Assembly: GCF_000770795.1 (NCBI RefSeq)
Contig: NZ_JRKJ01000007.1
Location: forward strand, 1-64,000
Origin: Lysobacter dokdonensis DS-58
Lineage (GTDB): Bacteria > Pseudomonadota > Gammaproteobacteria > Xanthomonadales > Xanthomonadaceae
DNA: 64,000 nucleotides
Reading direction: 5' to 3'
Shown here piece after piece: positions 9,671 to 20,346 of this stretch. Within the stretch, counting starts at the first letter, position 1, and each line of letters begins with the position of its first letter. The notes beneath the pieces are model-generated. The model had not been told where the DNA came from. It saw only the letters and a program-made list of their open reading frames with translations, and did no database searches. The translations under genes and the position numbers were made by a program.

Positions 9671-10400
9671 GCGCGGCGATTTCGTCGGCGCGCAGTTCGC
9701 GCCAGGCGCCTTTGCCCAGGTCCCCCAGCGCGATCGCGCCGATCGCGACGCGCACCAGGCGCAGCACATCGATGTGCTGCGCCGCGAGCATCCGGCGGAT
9801 CTGCCGGTTCTTTCCCTCATCCAGCACGATGTCGAGCCACGCGGTGCGCTCGCCGCTGCGCAGCAGCGCGGCCGATTTCGCACGCAGCATTTCGCCTTCG
9901 TGCTCGATGCCCGCGTTGAGCGCGGCGATCAACGCATCGTCCGGTACCGCATCGATCTGCACGTGATACCGCTTGTCCGGCCCGGTCGCCGGATCGGTGA
10001 TGCGCGCAGCCCACGCGGGATCGTTGGTGAACAACAACAGGCCTTCGCTCGCCTTGTCCAGGCGCCCGACGGGCGCAAGCCATGGCAGGCCCGCACCATC
10101 GAAACATCGATAGACGGTGTCGCGGCCTTTCTCGTCGCTCGCGGTGGTCAACAGGCCGCGCGGCTTGTTGAGCACGATGACGCGACGCTCGGGGGCTGCA
10201 TCGATCGAACGCCCGTCCACCGCGATGCGGTGGCGGCCGGCGATGGTGGGGAATTCGGGATCCCGCACGATGCGGCCGTCGACGCTGACGCGTCCGTCGC
10301 GAATCCACTGCGCCGCCTGCGTGCGCGAACACACGCCGCGCTTGGAAAGCGCGCGTGCGAGGCCGTGCCGGGGTGTCGCGGGGTGGGCCAGCGGCGTCAG
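9660..10400 (-). CDS. RsuA/RluB/E/F-family pseudouridine synthase
   Basis: Isomerises a specific uridine in ribosomal RNA to pseudouridine. An N-terminal S4 RNA-binding domain ([19 protein letters not shown], then RVSVDGRIV) is followed by the catalytic block [14 protein letters not shown], whose Asp is the nucleophile, and the family C-terminal [12 protein letters not shown] see no ATG, GTG or TTG between the upstream stop and the S4 domain. The best start is a CTG at 10400 overlapping the upstream TGA (CTGA), giving about 246 residues; a second CTG is 9 bases further in. Which rRNA site is modified cannot be told from sequence. The gene is coupled to 10397-10972 upstream and overlaps kbl tail to tail. 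Confidence 0.85.
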   Translation of the reverse strand: MTPLAHPATPRHGLARALSKRGVCSRTQAAQWIRDGRVSVDGRIVRDPEFPTIAGRHRIAVDGRSIDAAPERRVIVLNKPRGLLTTASDEKGRDTVYRCFDGAGLPWLAPVGRLDKASEGLLLFTNDPAWAARITDPATGPDKRYHVQIDAVPDDALIAALNAGIEHEGEMLRAKSAALLRSGERTAWLDIVLDEGKNRQIRRMLAAQHIDVLRLVRVAIGAIALGDLGKGAWRELRADEIAALSP

Positions 10401-10972
10401 GGCTTGGCGGGCGTCGCAGGCGGCGCCTGCGTGCCGGGCGGCGTGCCTTCGGGCGCCGGGGCCGGCGTGGTCGTCACGGGGGCGGGCGCGGCAGTCGACG
10501 ATGCCGGCGCAGGCGCGGCGGCAGGTGCGCCGCCCTTCGCGACGCGGACTCCGCGTGCCTTCATCCACTGGTCGAACTCTTCGGCCGTCATGCGCTTGCC
10601 GTTCTGGTTCATGTCGAACCGCCACGGCGTGTTGTCGAACTGGGTCTGCGGCTTGTAGGTCGACGGATCGATGACGCCGTTGGCCGGCGACGCGGCGGGC
10701 GCGGCGTTGGCGATGCTGCGGCAGCCTTCGAGCTTCAGCCGGAACAGGACGTTGTCGAGCGTCTGCGATTCGTCGTACGCCTGCGCGAGCACGCCGGTGG
10801 GCGCGCCGAGCTGGTGGCTGGGGACGGTGAGCTCGGGCGAGAGCGCCGGCAACACGGTGGGCTGGATGGGCAGCGCGCGCGGCGCGGTGGCCAGGCTGCA
10901 ATTGGCGGGCGTCTGCGCGTGGGCCATGCCCGCCATCGCCAACAGTCCGAGTGCAATGAGTGCGTGTCGCAT
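10397..10972 (-). CDS. Exported protein with one EF-hand-like loop and a Pro/Ala-rich tail
   Basis: A 191-residue protein with a clear signal peptide (MRHALIALGLLAMAGMAHA). The mature region has three cysteines and ends in about 45 residues rich in Pro, Ala and Thr. At about residues 122-135 it reads FDMNQNGKRMTAEEF, which fits an EF-hand calcium loop at positions 1, 3, 5, 6 and 12 (D, N, N, G, E), though the hydrophobic position 8 is Arg. I do not recognise a family. The ATG at 10972 is preferred to one at 10978 because GGGAG is 7 bases from the former but almost touches the latter. It likely shares a transcript with the pseudouridine synthase downstream. Confidence 0.75.
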   Translation of the reverse strand: MRHALIALGLLAMAGMAHAQTPANCSLATAPRALPIQPTVLPALSPELTVPSHQLGAPTGVLAQAYDESQTLDNVLFRLKLEGCRSIANAAPAASPANGVIDPSTYKPQTQFDNTPWRFDMNQNGKRMTAEEFDQWMKARGVRVAKGGAPAAAPAPASSTAAPAPVTTTPAPAPEGTPPGTQAPPATPAKP

Positions 10973-11088
10973 GGCCATTCTCCCGAAGTCCACCGGAGTG
11001 TAGGCACCGCCCCCGGATCGAACAATGGGATCACGCCACATCGCGTGTGATCGCCGTAGGAAAAACGTTGCGGAAATGTTCCGGGCCC

Positions 11089-11118
11089 AAAAAAGAAGCC
11101 CGGCTTTCGCCGGGCTTC
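11089..11118 (-). terminator. Rho-independent terminator after the OmpA-family gene
   Basis: On the minus strand a perfect 9-base stem (GAAGCCCGG with CCGGGCTTC) and a 6-base loop are followed directly by six T residues, 25 bases after the stop codon of the gene at 11143. This is a textbook intrinsic terminator and insulates the porin gene from the next one. Confidence 0.9.
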
Positions 11119-11142
11119 TCGTAACGCGTGGAACGTCGAAAC

Positions 11143-12252
11143 TTAGTTCTGGACGTTCAGCTCGGTGCGGCGGTTGCGCGCACGGCCTTCCGGATTGTCC
11201 GAACCATCGTCGTTCGTGTTCGGCGCGATCGGGCGGCTCTCGCCGTAACCGTTCGGACCGATCAGGCGCGACGCATCGACGCCGTTGCTGGTCAGGTAGT
11301 CGTACACCGCCTTGGCGCGACGCTCCGACAGCGACTGGTTGTAGGCGTCGGTACCGACCGAGTCGGTGTGGCCGGCGACTTCAACCTTCAGCTCCGGATA
11401 GCGCTTCAGGATTTCGACGGCTTCGCCGAGGATCGCGACCGCATCCGGACGCAGCGTCGACTTGTCGAAGTCGAAGTTGACGCCCTTCAGGTCGATCGTG
11501 ACCGGCACCGGGCAGCCGTCCGGACCGATGGTCTGGCCAGCCTGCGAACCGGGGCACTTGTCGTCGCAGTTGTTCACGCCGTCGCCGTCATCGTCCGCAT
11601 CGGCGCACGACGGAGCCGCCGGGGCCGGGGCAACGGGGGCTGCCGGTTCCGGACCGAGGGCCACGGTCAGGCCGACCGAGGCGAGGATGTCGGTGAAGTA
11701 GTCTTCCTGCTGCTGCGCCGGACGGGCCTGGACGTCGTCGAAGTCGACGCGCGTACCGAGTTCCGTGCGGAGGTCGACGCGGCCGAAGTCGAACTGCAGG
11801 CCGGCGCCGAGGTTCAGCGCGGCGTTGTTGTCCGAATGCTCAGCCGGGAAACCGCCGTCCGGGGTGCCGAACGCGGGGTCGCGGATGAACTCTTCTTCAT
11901 GACGCTGCCAGCCGAGGCCCATACGGATGTACGGCCACCACTTGGAGTCGACGGTGCGGAAGTGGTAACGGGCATCGGCCGAAGCGCCGTACTGGCTCCA
12001 CCAGAGGTTCGGATTCGACTGCTTGTCCGGGTTCTGGTAGTTCAGTTCGAAGTCGACCGACCAATTCGGGTTGAGGAACTTGCCGAAACCGAGGGTGCCG
12101 AAGATGGAGTCTTCGGTGTCACGGTCCGTGTCCTGGAAGTTCACGCCGGTGGAACCCGCGACGTACCAACGGTCGTCGAAGGTCTGCGCGGCGGCCGCCT
12201 GCGCGACGCCCAGGCCACAAAGCAGCGCGGCGCAGAGGAGTTTCTTGTTCAT
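11143..12252 (-). CDS. OmpA-family outer membrane protein
   Basis: A 369-residue envelope protein with signal peptide (MNKKLLCAALLCGLGVAQA), an N-terminal eight-stranded beta-barrel region (about 25-200), an acidic calcium-binding thrombospondin type 3-like linker (DADDDGDGVNNCDDKCPG, with paired cysteines), and a C-terminal OmpA peptidoglycan-binding domain (about 250-369) with NFDFDKSTL, VAGHTDSVGTD and RRTEL. It anchors the outer membrane to peptidoglycan. A small acidic insertion (NTNDDGSDNPEG) sits before the final helix. AAGGAG lies 6 bases before the ATG. It is probably monocistronic and strongly expressed, given its own leader of about 160 bases and its strong terminator. Confidence 0.95.
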   Translation of the reverse strand: MNKKLLCAALLCGLGVAQAAAAQTFDDRWYVAGSTGVNFQDTDRDTEDSIFGTLGFGKFLNPNWSVDFELNYQNPDKQSNPNLWWSQYGASADARYHFRTVDSKWWPYIRMGLGWQRHEEEFIRDPAFGTPDGGFPAEHSDNNAALNLGAGLQFDFGRVDLRTELGTRVDFDDVQARPAQQQEDYFTDILASVGLTVALGPEPAAPVAPAPAAPSCADADDDGDGVNNCDDKCPGSQAGQTIGPDGCPVPVTIDLKGVNFDFDKSTLRPDAVAILGEAVEILKRYPELKVEVAGHTDSVGTDAYNQSLSERRAKAVYDYLTSNGVDASRLIGPNGYGESRPIAPNTNDDGSDNPEGRARNRRTELNVQN

Positions 12253-12413
12253 GTTCAGCTCCTTGATCAGGGTAAAGAAACCAACGCTTTTTCAATTTCT
12301 GACGGCCGCGATCCGCACGGCATCCAGGCCAACCTAATTCGGACCCGGTGAAGGCCCTGTTAACGCTAGCATAACAGTTGGAGGGTGCCAACCCTCGAAT
12401 CGTGGGGGCGATC

Positions 12414-13868
12414 TTACACCCGGTAAAGGTTCATGAAGTCCGAAATGGACATCGCCTCGAGCTCCGCCGGCTTGCCCGCCAGGGCCATCAGGCGGTCGGC
12501 CGAGGCCGCGGGGAGGTGGGCGCGGATCGCGGCCTGGAACTTTGCCATCAACACGGGGATGCCTTCGGCGCGACGCTTCCGGTGTCCGATGGGGAAATCG
12601 ATCGACACCTTCTCCGTGCTCGTGCCATCCGTGAAGAACACCTGCACCGAGTTGCCGATGTAGCGCTTGGCCGCGTCGAAGTAGTCCTTGGTGAACTGCG
12701 GGTTCTCCTTAACGACCATCTTGGCGCGCAGCGCGTCGATGCGCGGGTCGGCGGCGACGTCGTCGTTGTAGTCGTCGGCGGTCAGGCGGCCGAAGATCAG
12801 CGGGACGGCCACCATGTACTGGAGGCAGTGGTCGCGGTCGGCGTAGTTCGCCAGCGGGCCGGTCTTGTCGATGATGCGCACGCCGGCTTCCTGCGTCTCG
12901 ATCTCGATGCGATCGATTTCGGCGATGCGCGCCTTCACCTGCGGGTGCAGCTGCATGGCGCATTCCACCGCCGTCTGGGCGTGGAATTCGGCCGGGAAGG
13001 AGATCTTGAACAGCACGTTTTCCATCACGTAGCTGCCGAAGGGGCGCTCGAACTTGAATTCGTTGCCCTTGAAGGCGACGTCGTAGAAGCCCCAGGTCTT
13101 CGCGCTCAGGGCGCTCGGATAGCCGACGACCTTCTTCTCCACGGCGTTCAGCGCGTGCGTGACGGCGCGGCGGCAGGCATCCCCGGCGGCCCAGCTCTTG
13201 CGCGGGCCGGTGTTGGGCGCGTGGCGGTAGGTACGCAGCACGCCGTTGTCGATCCACGAGTGCGACACGGCCGTGATGATTTCGTCCTTCGTGCCGCCGA
13301 GCATCGCCGTGGACACGGCGGTCGAGGCCAGGCGCACCAGGATCACGTGGTCCAGGCCGACGCGGTTGAACGAGTTCTGGAGTGCGTAGACACCCTGGAT
13401 CTCATGGGCCTTGATCGCCCAGCCGAGCACGTCGCGCACGGTGATCGTCTTGCCCGAGTCGTCGCGCAGGGCCTTGCGGTTCAGCCAGTCGGCCACCGCG
13501 AGGATCGCGCCGAGGTTGTCCGACGGATGGCCCCATTCGGCGGCCAGCCAGGTGTCGTTGAAGTCCAGCCAGCGCACGAGCGTGCCGATGTTGAAGGCGG
13601 CCTGGACCGGATCAAGCTCGAAGCCGGTGCCCGGCACCACGGCGCCGCCCGGGAGCGTCGCACCCGGCACGATCGGCCCGAGGTGCTTCACGCAGCCCTC
13701 GAACTTCATCGCCAGCATCGCGCAGGCCAGCGAATCGAGCAGCATGTAGCGCGCGGTGTCGTACGCCTCCTGCGAGTCGACCTTGTAGTCGACGACGTAG
13801 TCGGCGATGTCGACCATCGGCTGGTCGGGATTCGGGCGGACGGCGGAACGGACGTCGAAGTGGCTCAT
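12414..13868 (-). CDS. prpD: 2-methylcitrate dehydratase
   Basis: Dehydrates 2-methylcitrate to 2-methyl-cis-aconitate in propionate catabolism. It is a MmgE/PrpD-fold protein of 484 residues, matching E. coli PrpD (483). Recognisable blocks include DYKVDSQEAYDTAR, RWLDFNDTWLAAEWGHPSDN with its active-site His, and SWIDNGVLRTYRH. It does not sit next to prpB and prpC, which lie about 4.7 kb upstream on the same strand beyond five plus-strand genes, so it must have its own promoter. No acnD or prpF is in the window, so the PrpD route appears to be used. Confidence 0.94.
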   Translation of the reverse strand: MSHFDVRSAVRPNPDQPMVDIADYVVDYKVDSQEAYDTARYMLLDSLACAMLAMKFEGCVKHLGPIVPGATLPGGAVVPGTGFELDPVQAAFNIGTLVRWLDFNDTWLAAEWGHPSDNLGAILAVADWLNRKALRDDSGKTITVRDVLGWAIKAHEIQGVYALQNSFNRVGLDHVILVRLASTAVSTAMLGGTKDEIITAVSHSWIDNGVLRTYRHAPNTGPRKSWAAGDACRRAVTHALNAVEKKVVGYPSALSAKTWGFYDVAFKGNEFKFERPFGSYVMENVLFKISFPAEFHAQTAVECAMQLHPQVKARIAEIDRIEIETQEAGVRIIDKTGPLANYADRDHCLQYMVAVPLIFGRLTADDYNDDVAADPRIDALRAKMVVKENPQFTKDYFDAAKRYIGNSVQVFFTDGTSTEKVSIDFPIGHRKRRAEGIPVLMAKFQAAIRAHLPAASADRLMALAGKPAELEAMSISDFMNLYRV

Positions 13869-14017
13869 GCGTATTCGGTCGGCGGAGGGAAGCCGCGCAT
13901 TTTGCCAGAGAGAGACCCCTTTCACGGCCCGACCATCGGCCGACGTTGCACACATGCAACGCACCGCTGCACCTGCCCGGCTTGGTACGGCCCGGTTGCG
14001 CGCGCATCTTCCGGGGC

Positions 14018-14800
14018 ATGGACACCTTCCCCACCCTGTTCCTTTCGCATGGCTCGCCGATGCTCGCCCGACAGGACTCGGCCGCCGGCCGCTTCCTCGA
14101 CGGGCTCGCCGCGCACCTGCCGACGCCCCGCGCGATCGTCGTGGCCTCCGCGCATTTCTCCGCGGCACCCACGCACGTCGGCGCGGCGGCCCTGCCGCGC
14201 ACGATCCACGACTTCGGCGGCTTCCCGCCGGCGCTTTACGAATTGCAGTACCCCGCCCCCGGCCTGCCCGCGCTCGCGCACGAGATCGCGAAGTCGATCG
14301 ACACCGCCGGCATTCCCGTCCGCATCGCGGCCGACCATGGCCTCGACCACGGCGTGTGGGTGCCCTTGCTACGCATGTATCCGAATGCCGACATCCCGGT
14401 GGTTCCGGTGTCGGTGGATCCGCGCGGCGATGCGCGGGCGCATGTCGCGCTGGGCCGGGCGTTGTCGTCGTTGCGGAACGACGGCGTCCTCGTGATCGGT
14501 TCGGGCGGCTTCGTGCACAACCTCGGCGACCTGGACTGGCGCAACCCGGAGGCGCCGCTTGCCCCGTGGGCATCGGAATTCGCCGACTGGATGCGCGAGC
14601 GCCTGCAGGCCAACGACATCGATGCCCTCGCCGACTGGCAATCGCGCGCACCGCACGCCAAGCGCGCACACCCGACCGTCGAACACCTCATGCCGTTGTT
14701 CGTCGCGCTCGGCGCCGCGGGCGACGCGCCGGCGATGCGCCACCTGCACCAGTCGCACGAACTCGGGACGCTGGCCCTGGACGCCTTCGCCTTCGGATGA
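14018..14800 (+). CDS. DODA-type class III extradiol ring-cleavage dioxygenase (YgiD-like)
   Basis: A 260-residue protein of the LigB superfamily, whose members use a metal ion to open catechol-type rings; the YgiD/4,5-DOPA dioxygenase branch is the closest match. Likely metal-ligand histidines are in LSHGSPML (near residue 9), SAHFS (near residue 46) and GLDHGVW (near residue 110). FVHNLGDL near the middle is also conserved. I chose the ATG at 14018 (MDTFPTLFLSHGSP) over an in-frame ATG at 13946, because the extra 24 residues are unlike the family. Physiological substrate is unknown. It is transcribed divergently from prpD. Confidence 0.88.
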   Translation: MDTFPTLFLSHGSPMLARQDSAAGRFLDGLAAHLPTPRAIVVASAHFSAAPTHVGAAALPRTIHDFGGFPPALYELQYPAPGLPALAHEIAKSIDTAGIPVRIAADHGLDHGVWVPLLRMYPNADIPVVPVSVDPRGDARAHVALGRALSSLRNDGVLVIGSGGFVHNLGDLDWRNPEAPLAPWASEFADWMRERLQANDIDALADWQSRAPHAKRAHPTVEHLMPLFVALGAAGDAPAMRHLHQSHELGTLALDAFAFG

Positions 14801-14817
14801 CTTGAGCCGCGCCGTGA

Positions 14818-16872
<2,055 letters not shown>

Positions 16873-16920
16873 CGCACTGCGGCGTACGCTCGGCGGCTCC
16901 CACGCCGCGGAGTGCCGCCC

Positions 16921-17277
16921 ATGTATGTCGATGGTTACGTCCTGGCCGTTCCACAAGCCAACCTCGCCGCCTACCGCAAGATGGCCCGCAAGGCGGGCAA
17001 GATCTGGAAGGAGCACGGCGCGCTCGAATACATGGAAACGGTCGAGGACGACGTGCAGCCGGGCAAGCTCACGAGCTTCCCGCAGGCGGTGAAACGCAAG
17101 GCCGGCGAACTCGTCGTGTTCTCCTGGATCATTTACGAGTCGAAGGCGCAGCGCAGCCGCATCAACAAACTGGTGATGAAGGATCCGCGCCTGGCCGAGA
17201 TGGCGGACCCGAAGAACCTGCCGTTCGACGCCAAGCGCATGTTCTGGGGTGGATTCAAGCCCATCGTGACGCTCTGA
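16921..17277 (+). CDS. DUF1428 family protein
   Basis: A 118-residue cytoplasmic protein of the DUF1428 dimeric alpha-beta-barrel family, function unknown. It starts MYVDGYVLAVP and contains the characteristic central VVFSWIIYESK and C-terminal PFDAKRMFWGGF. A GGAG 8 bases before the ATG at 16921 supports this start over a GTG at 16912. It lies 48 bases after fadH on the same strand and may be co-transcribed. The 209 bases that follow hold no gene and only a weak hairpin (17335-17356) without a T run. Confidence 0.9.
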   Translation: MYVDGYVLAVPQANLAAYRKMARKAGKIWKEHGALEYMETVEDDVQPGKLTSFPQAVKRKAGELVVFSWIIYESKAQRSRINKLVMKDPRLAEMADPKNLPFDAKRMFWGGFKPIVTL

Positions 17278-17486
17278 AGCGCCCGTATTCACATTTCGTT
17301 CCGATCACGATCGTTAACGTGCGCACACTTTCACGCCCCGCCGCTCGATGCGGGGCACCCACGCGGCCTGCAATGCAAAGGCCGCGTTCGGGCAAAGGCA
17401 GCCGTTAGAGCCGCCGCCCTCCCCAGTACGCCATGGCGCCAGGTCCCTCCGGATCGGCGTCGCAACGGAGCAAGGAGTCCGACGCA

Positions 17487-17945
17487 ATGAAGCTGGCCTG
17501 GATCCTCTGGCTGTCGCAGGTATTGCCGCAGCCGGCCGCAGATTCGCTCTGCCTGAGCACCACCGTGTATCTCGAAGCGCGCGATCAATCCGCGCGCGGG
17601 CAACAAGCCGTCGCCGAAGTTGCACTGCGCCGCCGCGACAGCGGCCTGTGGGGCGACAACCTGTGTTCGGTGGTCACCGCGAAAAAACAGTTCGCGCCGA
17701 CCATCGTGCCCGCCAACACGCGCCTGCGCGGTGGCGAGGCGTGGTCGAACGCGGTGAGCGTCGCGCTGGAATCGCAACGCAACTGGGCGCTGCCGATGGG
17801 CCAACGCAAGGAAATCGTGCCGGGCGCGAGCCACTTCGCCGCGCATGCGATCGCAAGCCCCTCGTGGCGCAACGCCTACCAGGTGGCGAAGATCGGCGAC
17901 CACACCTTCTATCGCGTGCAGACGCTCAAGCCGCGCAACGGGTGA
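17487..17945 (+). CDS. Cell wall hydrolase, SleB/Hydrolase_2 family
   Basis: A 152-residue protein with a short hydrophobic N-terminus (MKLAWILWLSQVLPQPAA), probably a signal peptide. The rest fits the SleB-type Hydrolase_2 domain: CLSTTVYLEARDQSARGQ carries the conserved catalytic glutamate of these lytic transglycosylase-like enzymes, and GASHF and HTFYR occur in the C-terminal half. In non-spore-formers such proteins are assumed to act on peptidoglycan. AAGGAG lies 10 bases before the ATG at 17487. The frame opens earlier, but without a good ribosome-binding site. It is 4 bases upstream of the GST gene. Confidence 0.85.
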   Translation: MKLAWILWLSQVLPQPAADSLCLSTTVYLEARDQSARGQQAVAEVALRRRDSGLWGDNLCSVVTAKKQFAPTIVPANTRLRGGEAWSNAVSVALESQRNWALPMGQRKEIVPGASHFAAHAIASPSWRNAYQVAKIGDHTFYRVQTLKPRNG

Positions 17946-17949
17946 TGCG

Positions 17950-18564
17950 ATGAAGCTCTATTACACGCCCGGGACGTGCGCGCTGTCGGACCACATCGCG
18001 CTGGAATGGATCGGCCAGCCGTTCGAGGCGCAATTGGTGACGCGCGAGGAGCGCAGGCAACCCGAATACCTCGCGATCAACCCCGCCGGCGCCGTACCCG
18101 CGTTGAAACTCGACGACGGCACGGTGCTGCTGCAGAACGTCGCGATCCTCAACTACCTCGCCGACTCGTTCCCGGAAGCGAAGTTGGGCGGCGATGGTTC
18201 GCCCCGGTCGCGCGCGCTGGTGAACCAGTGGCTGTCGATGGTCAACGCCGACGTGCATCCGCCCTTCAAGGCATTCTTCGGCGGCGCGGAGTACCTCGAA
18301 GATCCGAAGCTGATCGAAAAGGCACAGGACCAGGCGCGCAAGACCTTGCGCCCGTTGTACGAGCGCATCGATGCGCAGCTCGCGGGCCAGGATTGGGTGG
18401 CCGGCGAGCGGTCGATCGTCGACCCGTATCTGTTCGTCGTCGTGCGCTGGGCGAAGGCGATGAACGTCGACCTGTCGGGCCTCGACAACCTGCATGCGTT
18501 CCATGACCGGATGCGGAACGATCCGGGGGTCAAACGCGCCTTGCAGACACAAGGGCTCTCGTAA
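17950..18564 (+). CDS. Glutathione S-transferase family protein
   Basis: A 204-residue cytoplasmic protein with the GST fold. The N-terminal thioredoxin-like half (MKLYYTPGTCALSDHIALEW) has the cis-Pro segment GAVPALKLDDG and the glutathione-binding LLQNVAIL, followed by an all-helical C-terminal half. The CALS start resembles bacterial beta-class GSTs, in which the Cys near residue 10 contacts glutathione. Substrate is unknown. It starts 4 bases after the hydrolase stop and ends at a bidirectional terminator. Confidence 0.9.
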   Translation: MKLYYTPGTCALSDHIALEWIGQPFEAQLVTREERRQPEYLAINPAGAVPALKLDDGTVLLQNVAILNYLADSFPEAKLGGDGSPRSRALVNQWLSMVNADVHPPFKAFFGGAEYLEDPKLIEKAQDQARKTLRPLYERIDAQLAGQDWVAGERSIVDPYLFVVVRWAKAMNVDLSGLDNLHAFHDRMRNDPGVKRALQTQGLS

Positions 18565-18600
18565 CGAAAAAGGCCGCGCAGTGCGCGGCCTTTTCGTTTT
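18565..18600. terminator. Bidirectional terminator between the GST gene and prpC
   Basis: A nearly perfect palindrome (AAAAAGGCCGCGCA with GTGCGCGGCCTTTT) flanked by an A run on the left and a T run on the right sits between two convergent stop codons. The stem is about 14 base pairs, and both strands end in a T-rich tract, so it can serve both genes. Confidence 0.9.
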
Positions 18601-19745
18601 CAGCGCTTGTCGATGGCGACGTAGTCGCGATCGTCGGGACCGATGTAGTTCGCGCTGGGGCGAATGATCTTGCCGTCTTCGCGTTGTTCGATCACGTGCG
18701 CGCTCCAACCCGTCGTGCGGGCGATGACGAACAGCGGCGTGAACATCGGCGTCGGGATTCCCATCATGTGGTAGGCCGAGGCGCTGAACCAGTCGAGGTT
18801 CGGGAACATCTTCTTCATGTCCCACATGAGCGTTTCGATGCGCTCGCTGACGTCGAACAGCACCTGGTTGCCGCCATCCGCGCACAGCTTGCGCGAGAGC
18901 TCCTTGATGATCGGATTGCGCGGGTCGCCGACGGTGTAGACCGGATGGCCGAAGCCGATGACGATTTCCTTGCGCTCCACGCGCGCGCGGATGTCGGCTT
19001 CCGCTTCATCGGCGCTGGTGTAGCGCGAGATGATGTCCATCGCCACTTCGTTCGCGCCGCCGTGCTTCGGACCGCGCAGCGCGCCGATGGCGCCGGTGAT
19101 GCAGGAAAACATGTCCGAGCCGGTGCCCGCGATCACGCGCGCGGTGAACGTCGAGGCGTTGAACTCGTGCTCGGCATACAGGATCAGCGACTTGTCGAGC
19201 GCATCGGCGTGCAGCTTCGACGGCGGCTCACCGTGCAGCAGGTGCAGGAAGTGCGCGGCGACGCTGTCGTCGTCGGTCTCCACGTCGATGCGGCGGCCGT
19301 TGCGCGTGAAGTGCCACCAGTACAGCAGCATCGAACCGAACGACGCGATCAGCTTGTCGGCGATGTCGCGCGCTTCCGACGCCGGATGGCCTTCGCGTTC
19401 CGGCAGTACCGTGCCGAGCACCGAGCAGCCCGTGCGCATGACGTCCATCGGGTGCGCGTTGGCGGGGACGAGTTCAAGCGCTTCCTGCACGATGGCCGGC
19501 AGGCCGCGCAGGCGCGAGAGCTTGGTCTTGTAGGCCTTGAGCTGCGAGGTCGTCGGCAGCGCGCCGTGCACCAGCAGGTGCGCGACTTCCTCGAAGGTGG
19601 ACTTCGTGGCGAGATCCTTGATGTCGTACCCGCGGTAGTGCAGGTCGTTGCCGCTGCGGCCGACGGTGCACAGCGCGGTGTTGCCCGCTGCGGTGCCGCT
19701 CAGCGCGACGGACTTCTTGGCCTTGGGGAGCACTTGTTCGCTCAT
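18600..19745 (-). CDS. prpC: 2-methylcitrate synthase
   Basis: Condenses propionyl-CoA with oxaloacetate, the entry step of the methylcitrate cycle. It is a 381-residue member of the citrate synthase family, with [19 protein letters not shown] (catalytic His) and [13 protein letters not shown] (second catalytic His). The length suits PrpC better than the roughly 430-residue GltA. It sits in the prp locus with prpB two genes upstream. The ATG at 19745 follows AAGGAA at good spacing. Confidence 0.93.
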   Translation of the reverse strand: MSEQVLPKAKKSVALSGTAAGNTALCTVGRSGNDLHYRGYDIKDLATKSTFEEVAHLLVHGALPTTSQLKAYKTKLSRLRGLPAIVQEALELVPANAHPMDVMRTGCSVLGTVLPEREGHPASEARDIADKLIASFGSMLLYWWHFTRNGRRIDVETDDDSVAAHFLHLLHGEPPSKLHADALDKSLILYAEHEFNASTFTARVIAGTGSDMFSCITGAIGALRGPKHGGANEVAMDIISRYTSADEAEADIRARVERKEIVIGFGHPVYTVGDPRNPIIKELSRKLCADGGNQVLFDVSERIETLMWDMKKMFPNLDWFSASAYHMMGIPTPMFTPLFVIARTTGWSAHVIEQREDGKIIRPSANYIGPDDRDYVAIDKR

Positions 19746-19791
19746 GGCGTTTCCTTCGTTTGCGTCGTTGTATGCGTGTGTTGCGCGCGAA

Positions 19792-20346
19792 TCAGTTCTC
19801 GAACTCGAGCGCCGGGTCGAACCGGGGGCAGGCATCGATTGGACGGGTGACGTCCTCGGTGCCCCGCGGATGGGATTGCGTGGTCCAGCATTCGTCGAGC
19901 GCCGAGCAATAGCAGATGGTGGCGTTCCAGCGTTCCCCGGCCACGTTGCGGATGGCGGTGAACTGCTCCTTCGCGCCCGGCTGCAGGTAGGTCATGTCCT
20001 CACCGGACGCGAGCACCGCGCCGTTGAGCGAGCTGTAGCCCATCTTTTCGGGAGGCAGGCCCAGGGCGCTGGCCAACTGGCCCCAGTCCTTCAGCGGCTT
20101 GCCGTCGAGCGTCACGCGCGCGCTGCGCACGATCAGCGGTCCCATGCCCTTGTTGGCGAGGTGGAACTCGCCGAGTGCGCCCGCGTTGTAGAACTGCGCG
20201 CGGGGCCAGACCTGCGCGCGCACCTGCTGGCGCTGGAGTTGCGCGGTGTATGCGGCGACGCCGACCGCCACGAAGCTCACGACCAGCGCCGAGAGCGCGG
20301 TGACGCGATCCCAGTCGAAGCCCGTGCGCGGCGCGGCGTCGTTCAT
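19792..20346 (-). CDS. Single-pass membrane protein of unknown function, coupled between prpB and prpC
   Basis: A 184-residue protein with one predicted membrane helix near the N-terminus (about residues 17-35, [19 protein letters not shown]). The remainder is soluble with a cysteine cluster, [10 protein letters not shown], near residue 145. The helix is followed by an Arg/Gln-rich segment ([10 protein letters not shown]), so the C-terminal domain could face either side. I recognise no family. Its ATG shares a base with the prpB stop (TGATG) and prpC starts 46 bases after its end, so it is almost certainly translated with the prp genes. Canonical prp operons have no such gene, so a role in propionate metabolism is suggested only by position. 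Confidence 0.75.
   Translation of the reverse strand: MNDAAPRTGFDWDRVTALSALVVSFVAVGVAAYTAQLQRQQVRAQVWPRAQFYNAGALGEFHLANKGMGPLIVRSARVTLDGKPLKDWGQLASALGLPPEKMGYSSLNGAVLASGEDMTYLQPGAKEQFTAIRNVAGERWNATICYCSALDECWTTQSHPRGTEDVTRPIDACPRFDPALEFEN

Noticed and set aside
10401-10901. N-terminal extension of the pseudouridine synthase frame
   Set aside because: It overlaps the exported protein gene entirely and has no S4-family resemblance.
17278-17486. Hairpin after the DUF1428 gene as a terminator
   Set aside because: The stem is only six base pairs with a 10-base loop and no T run.
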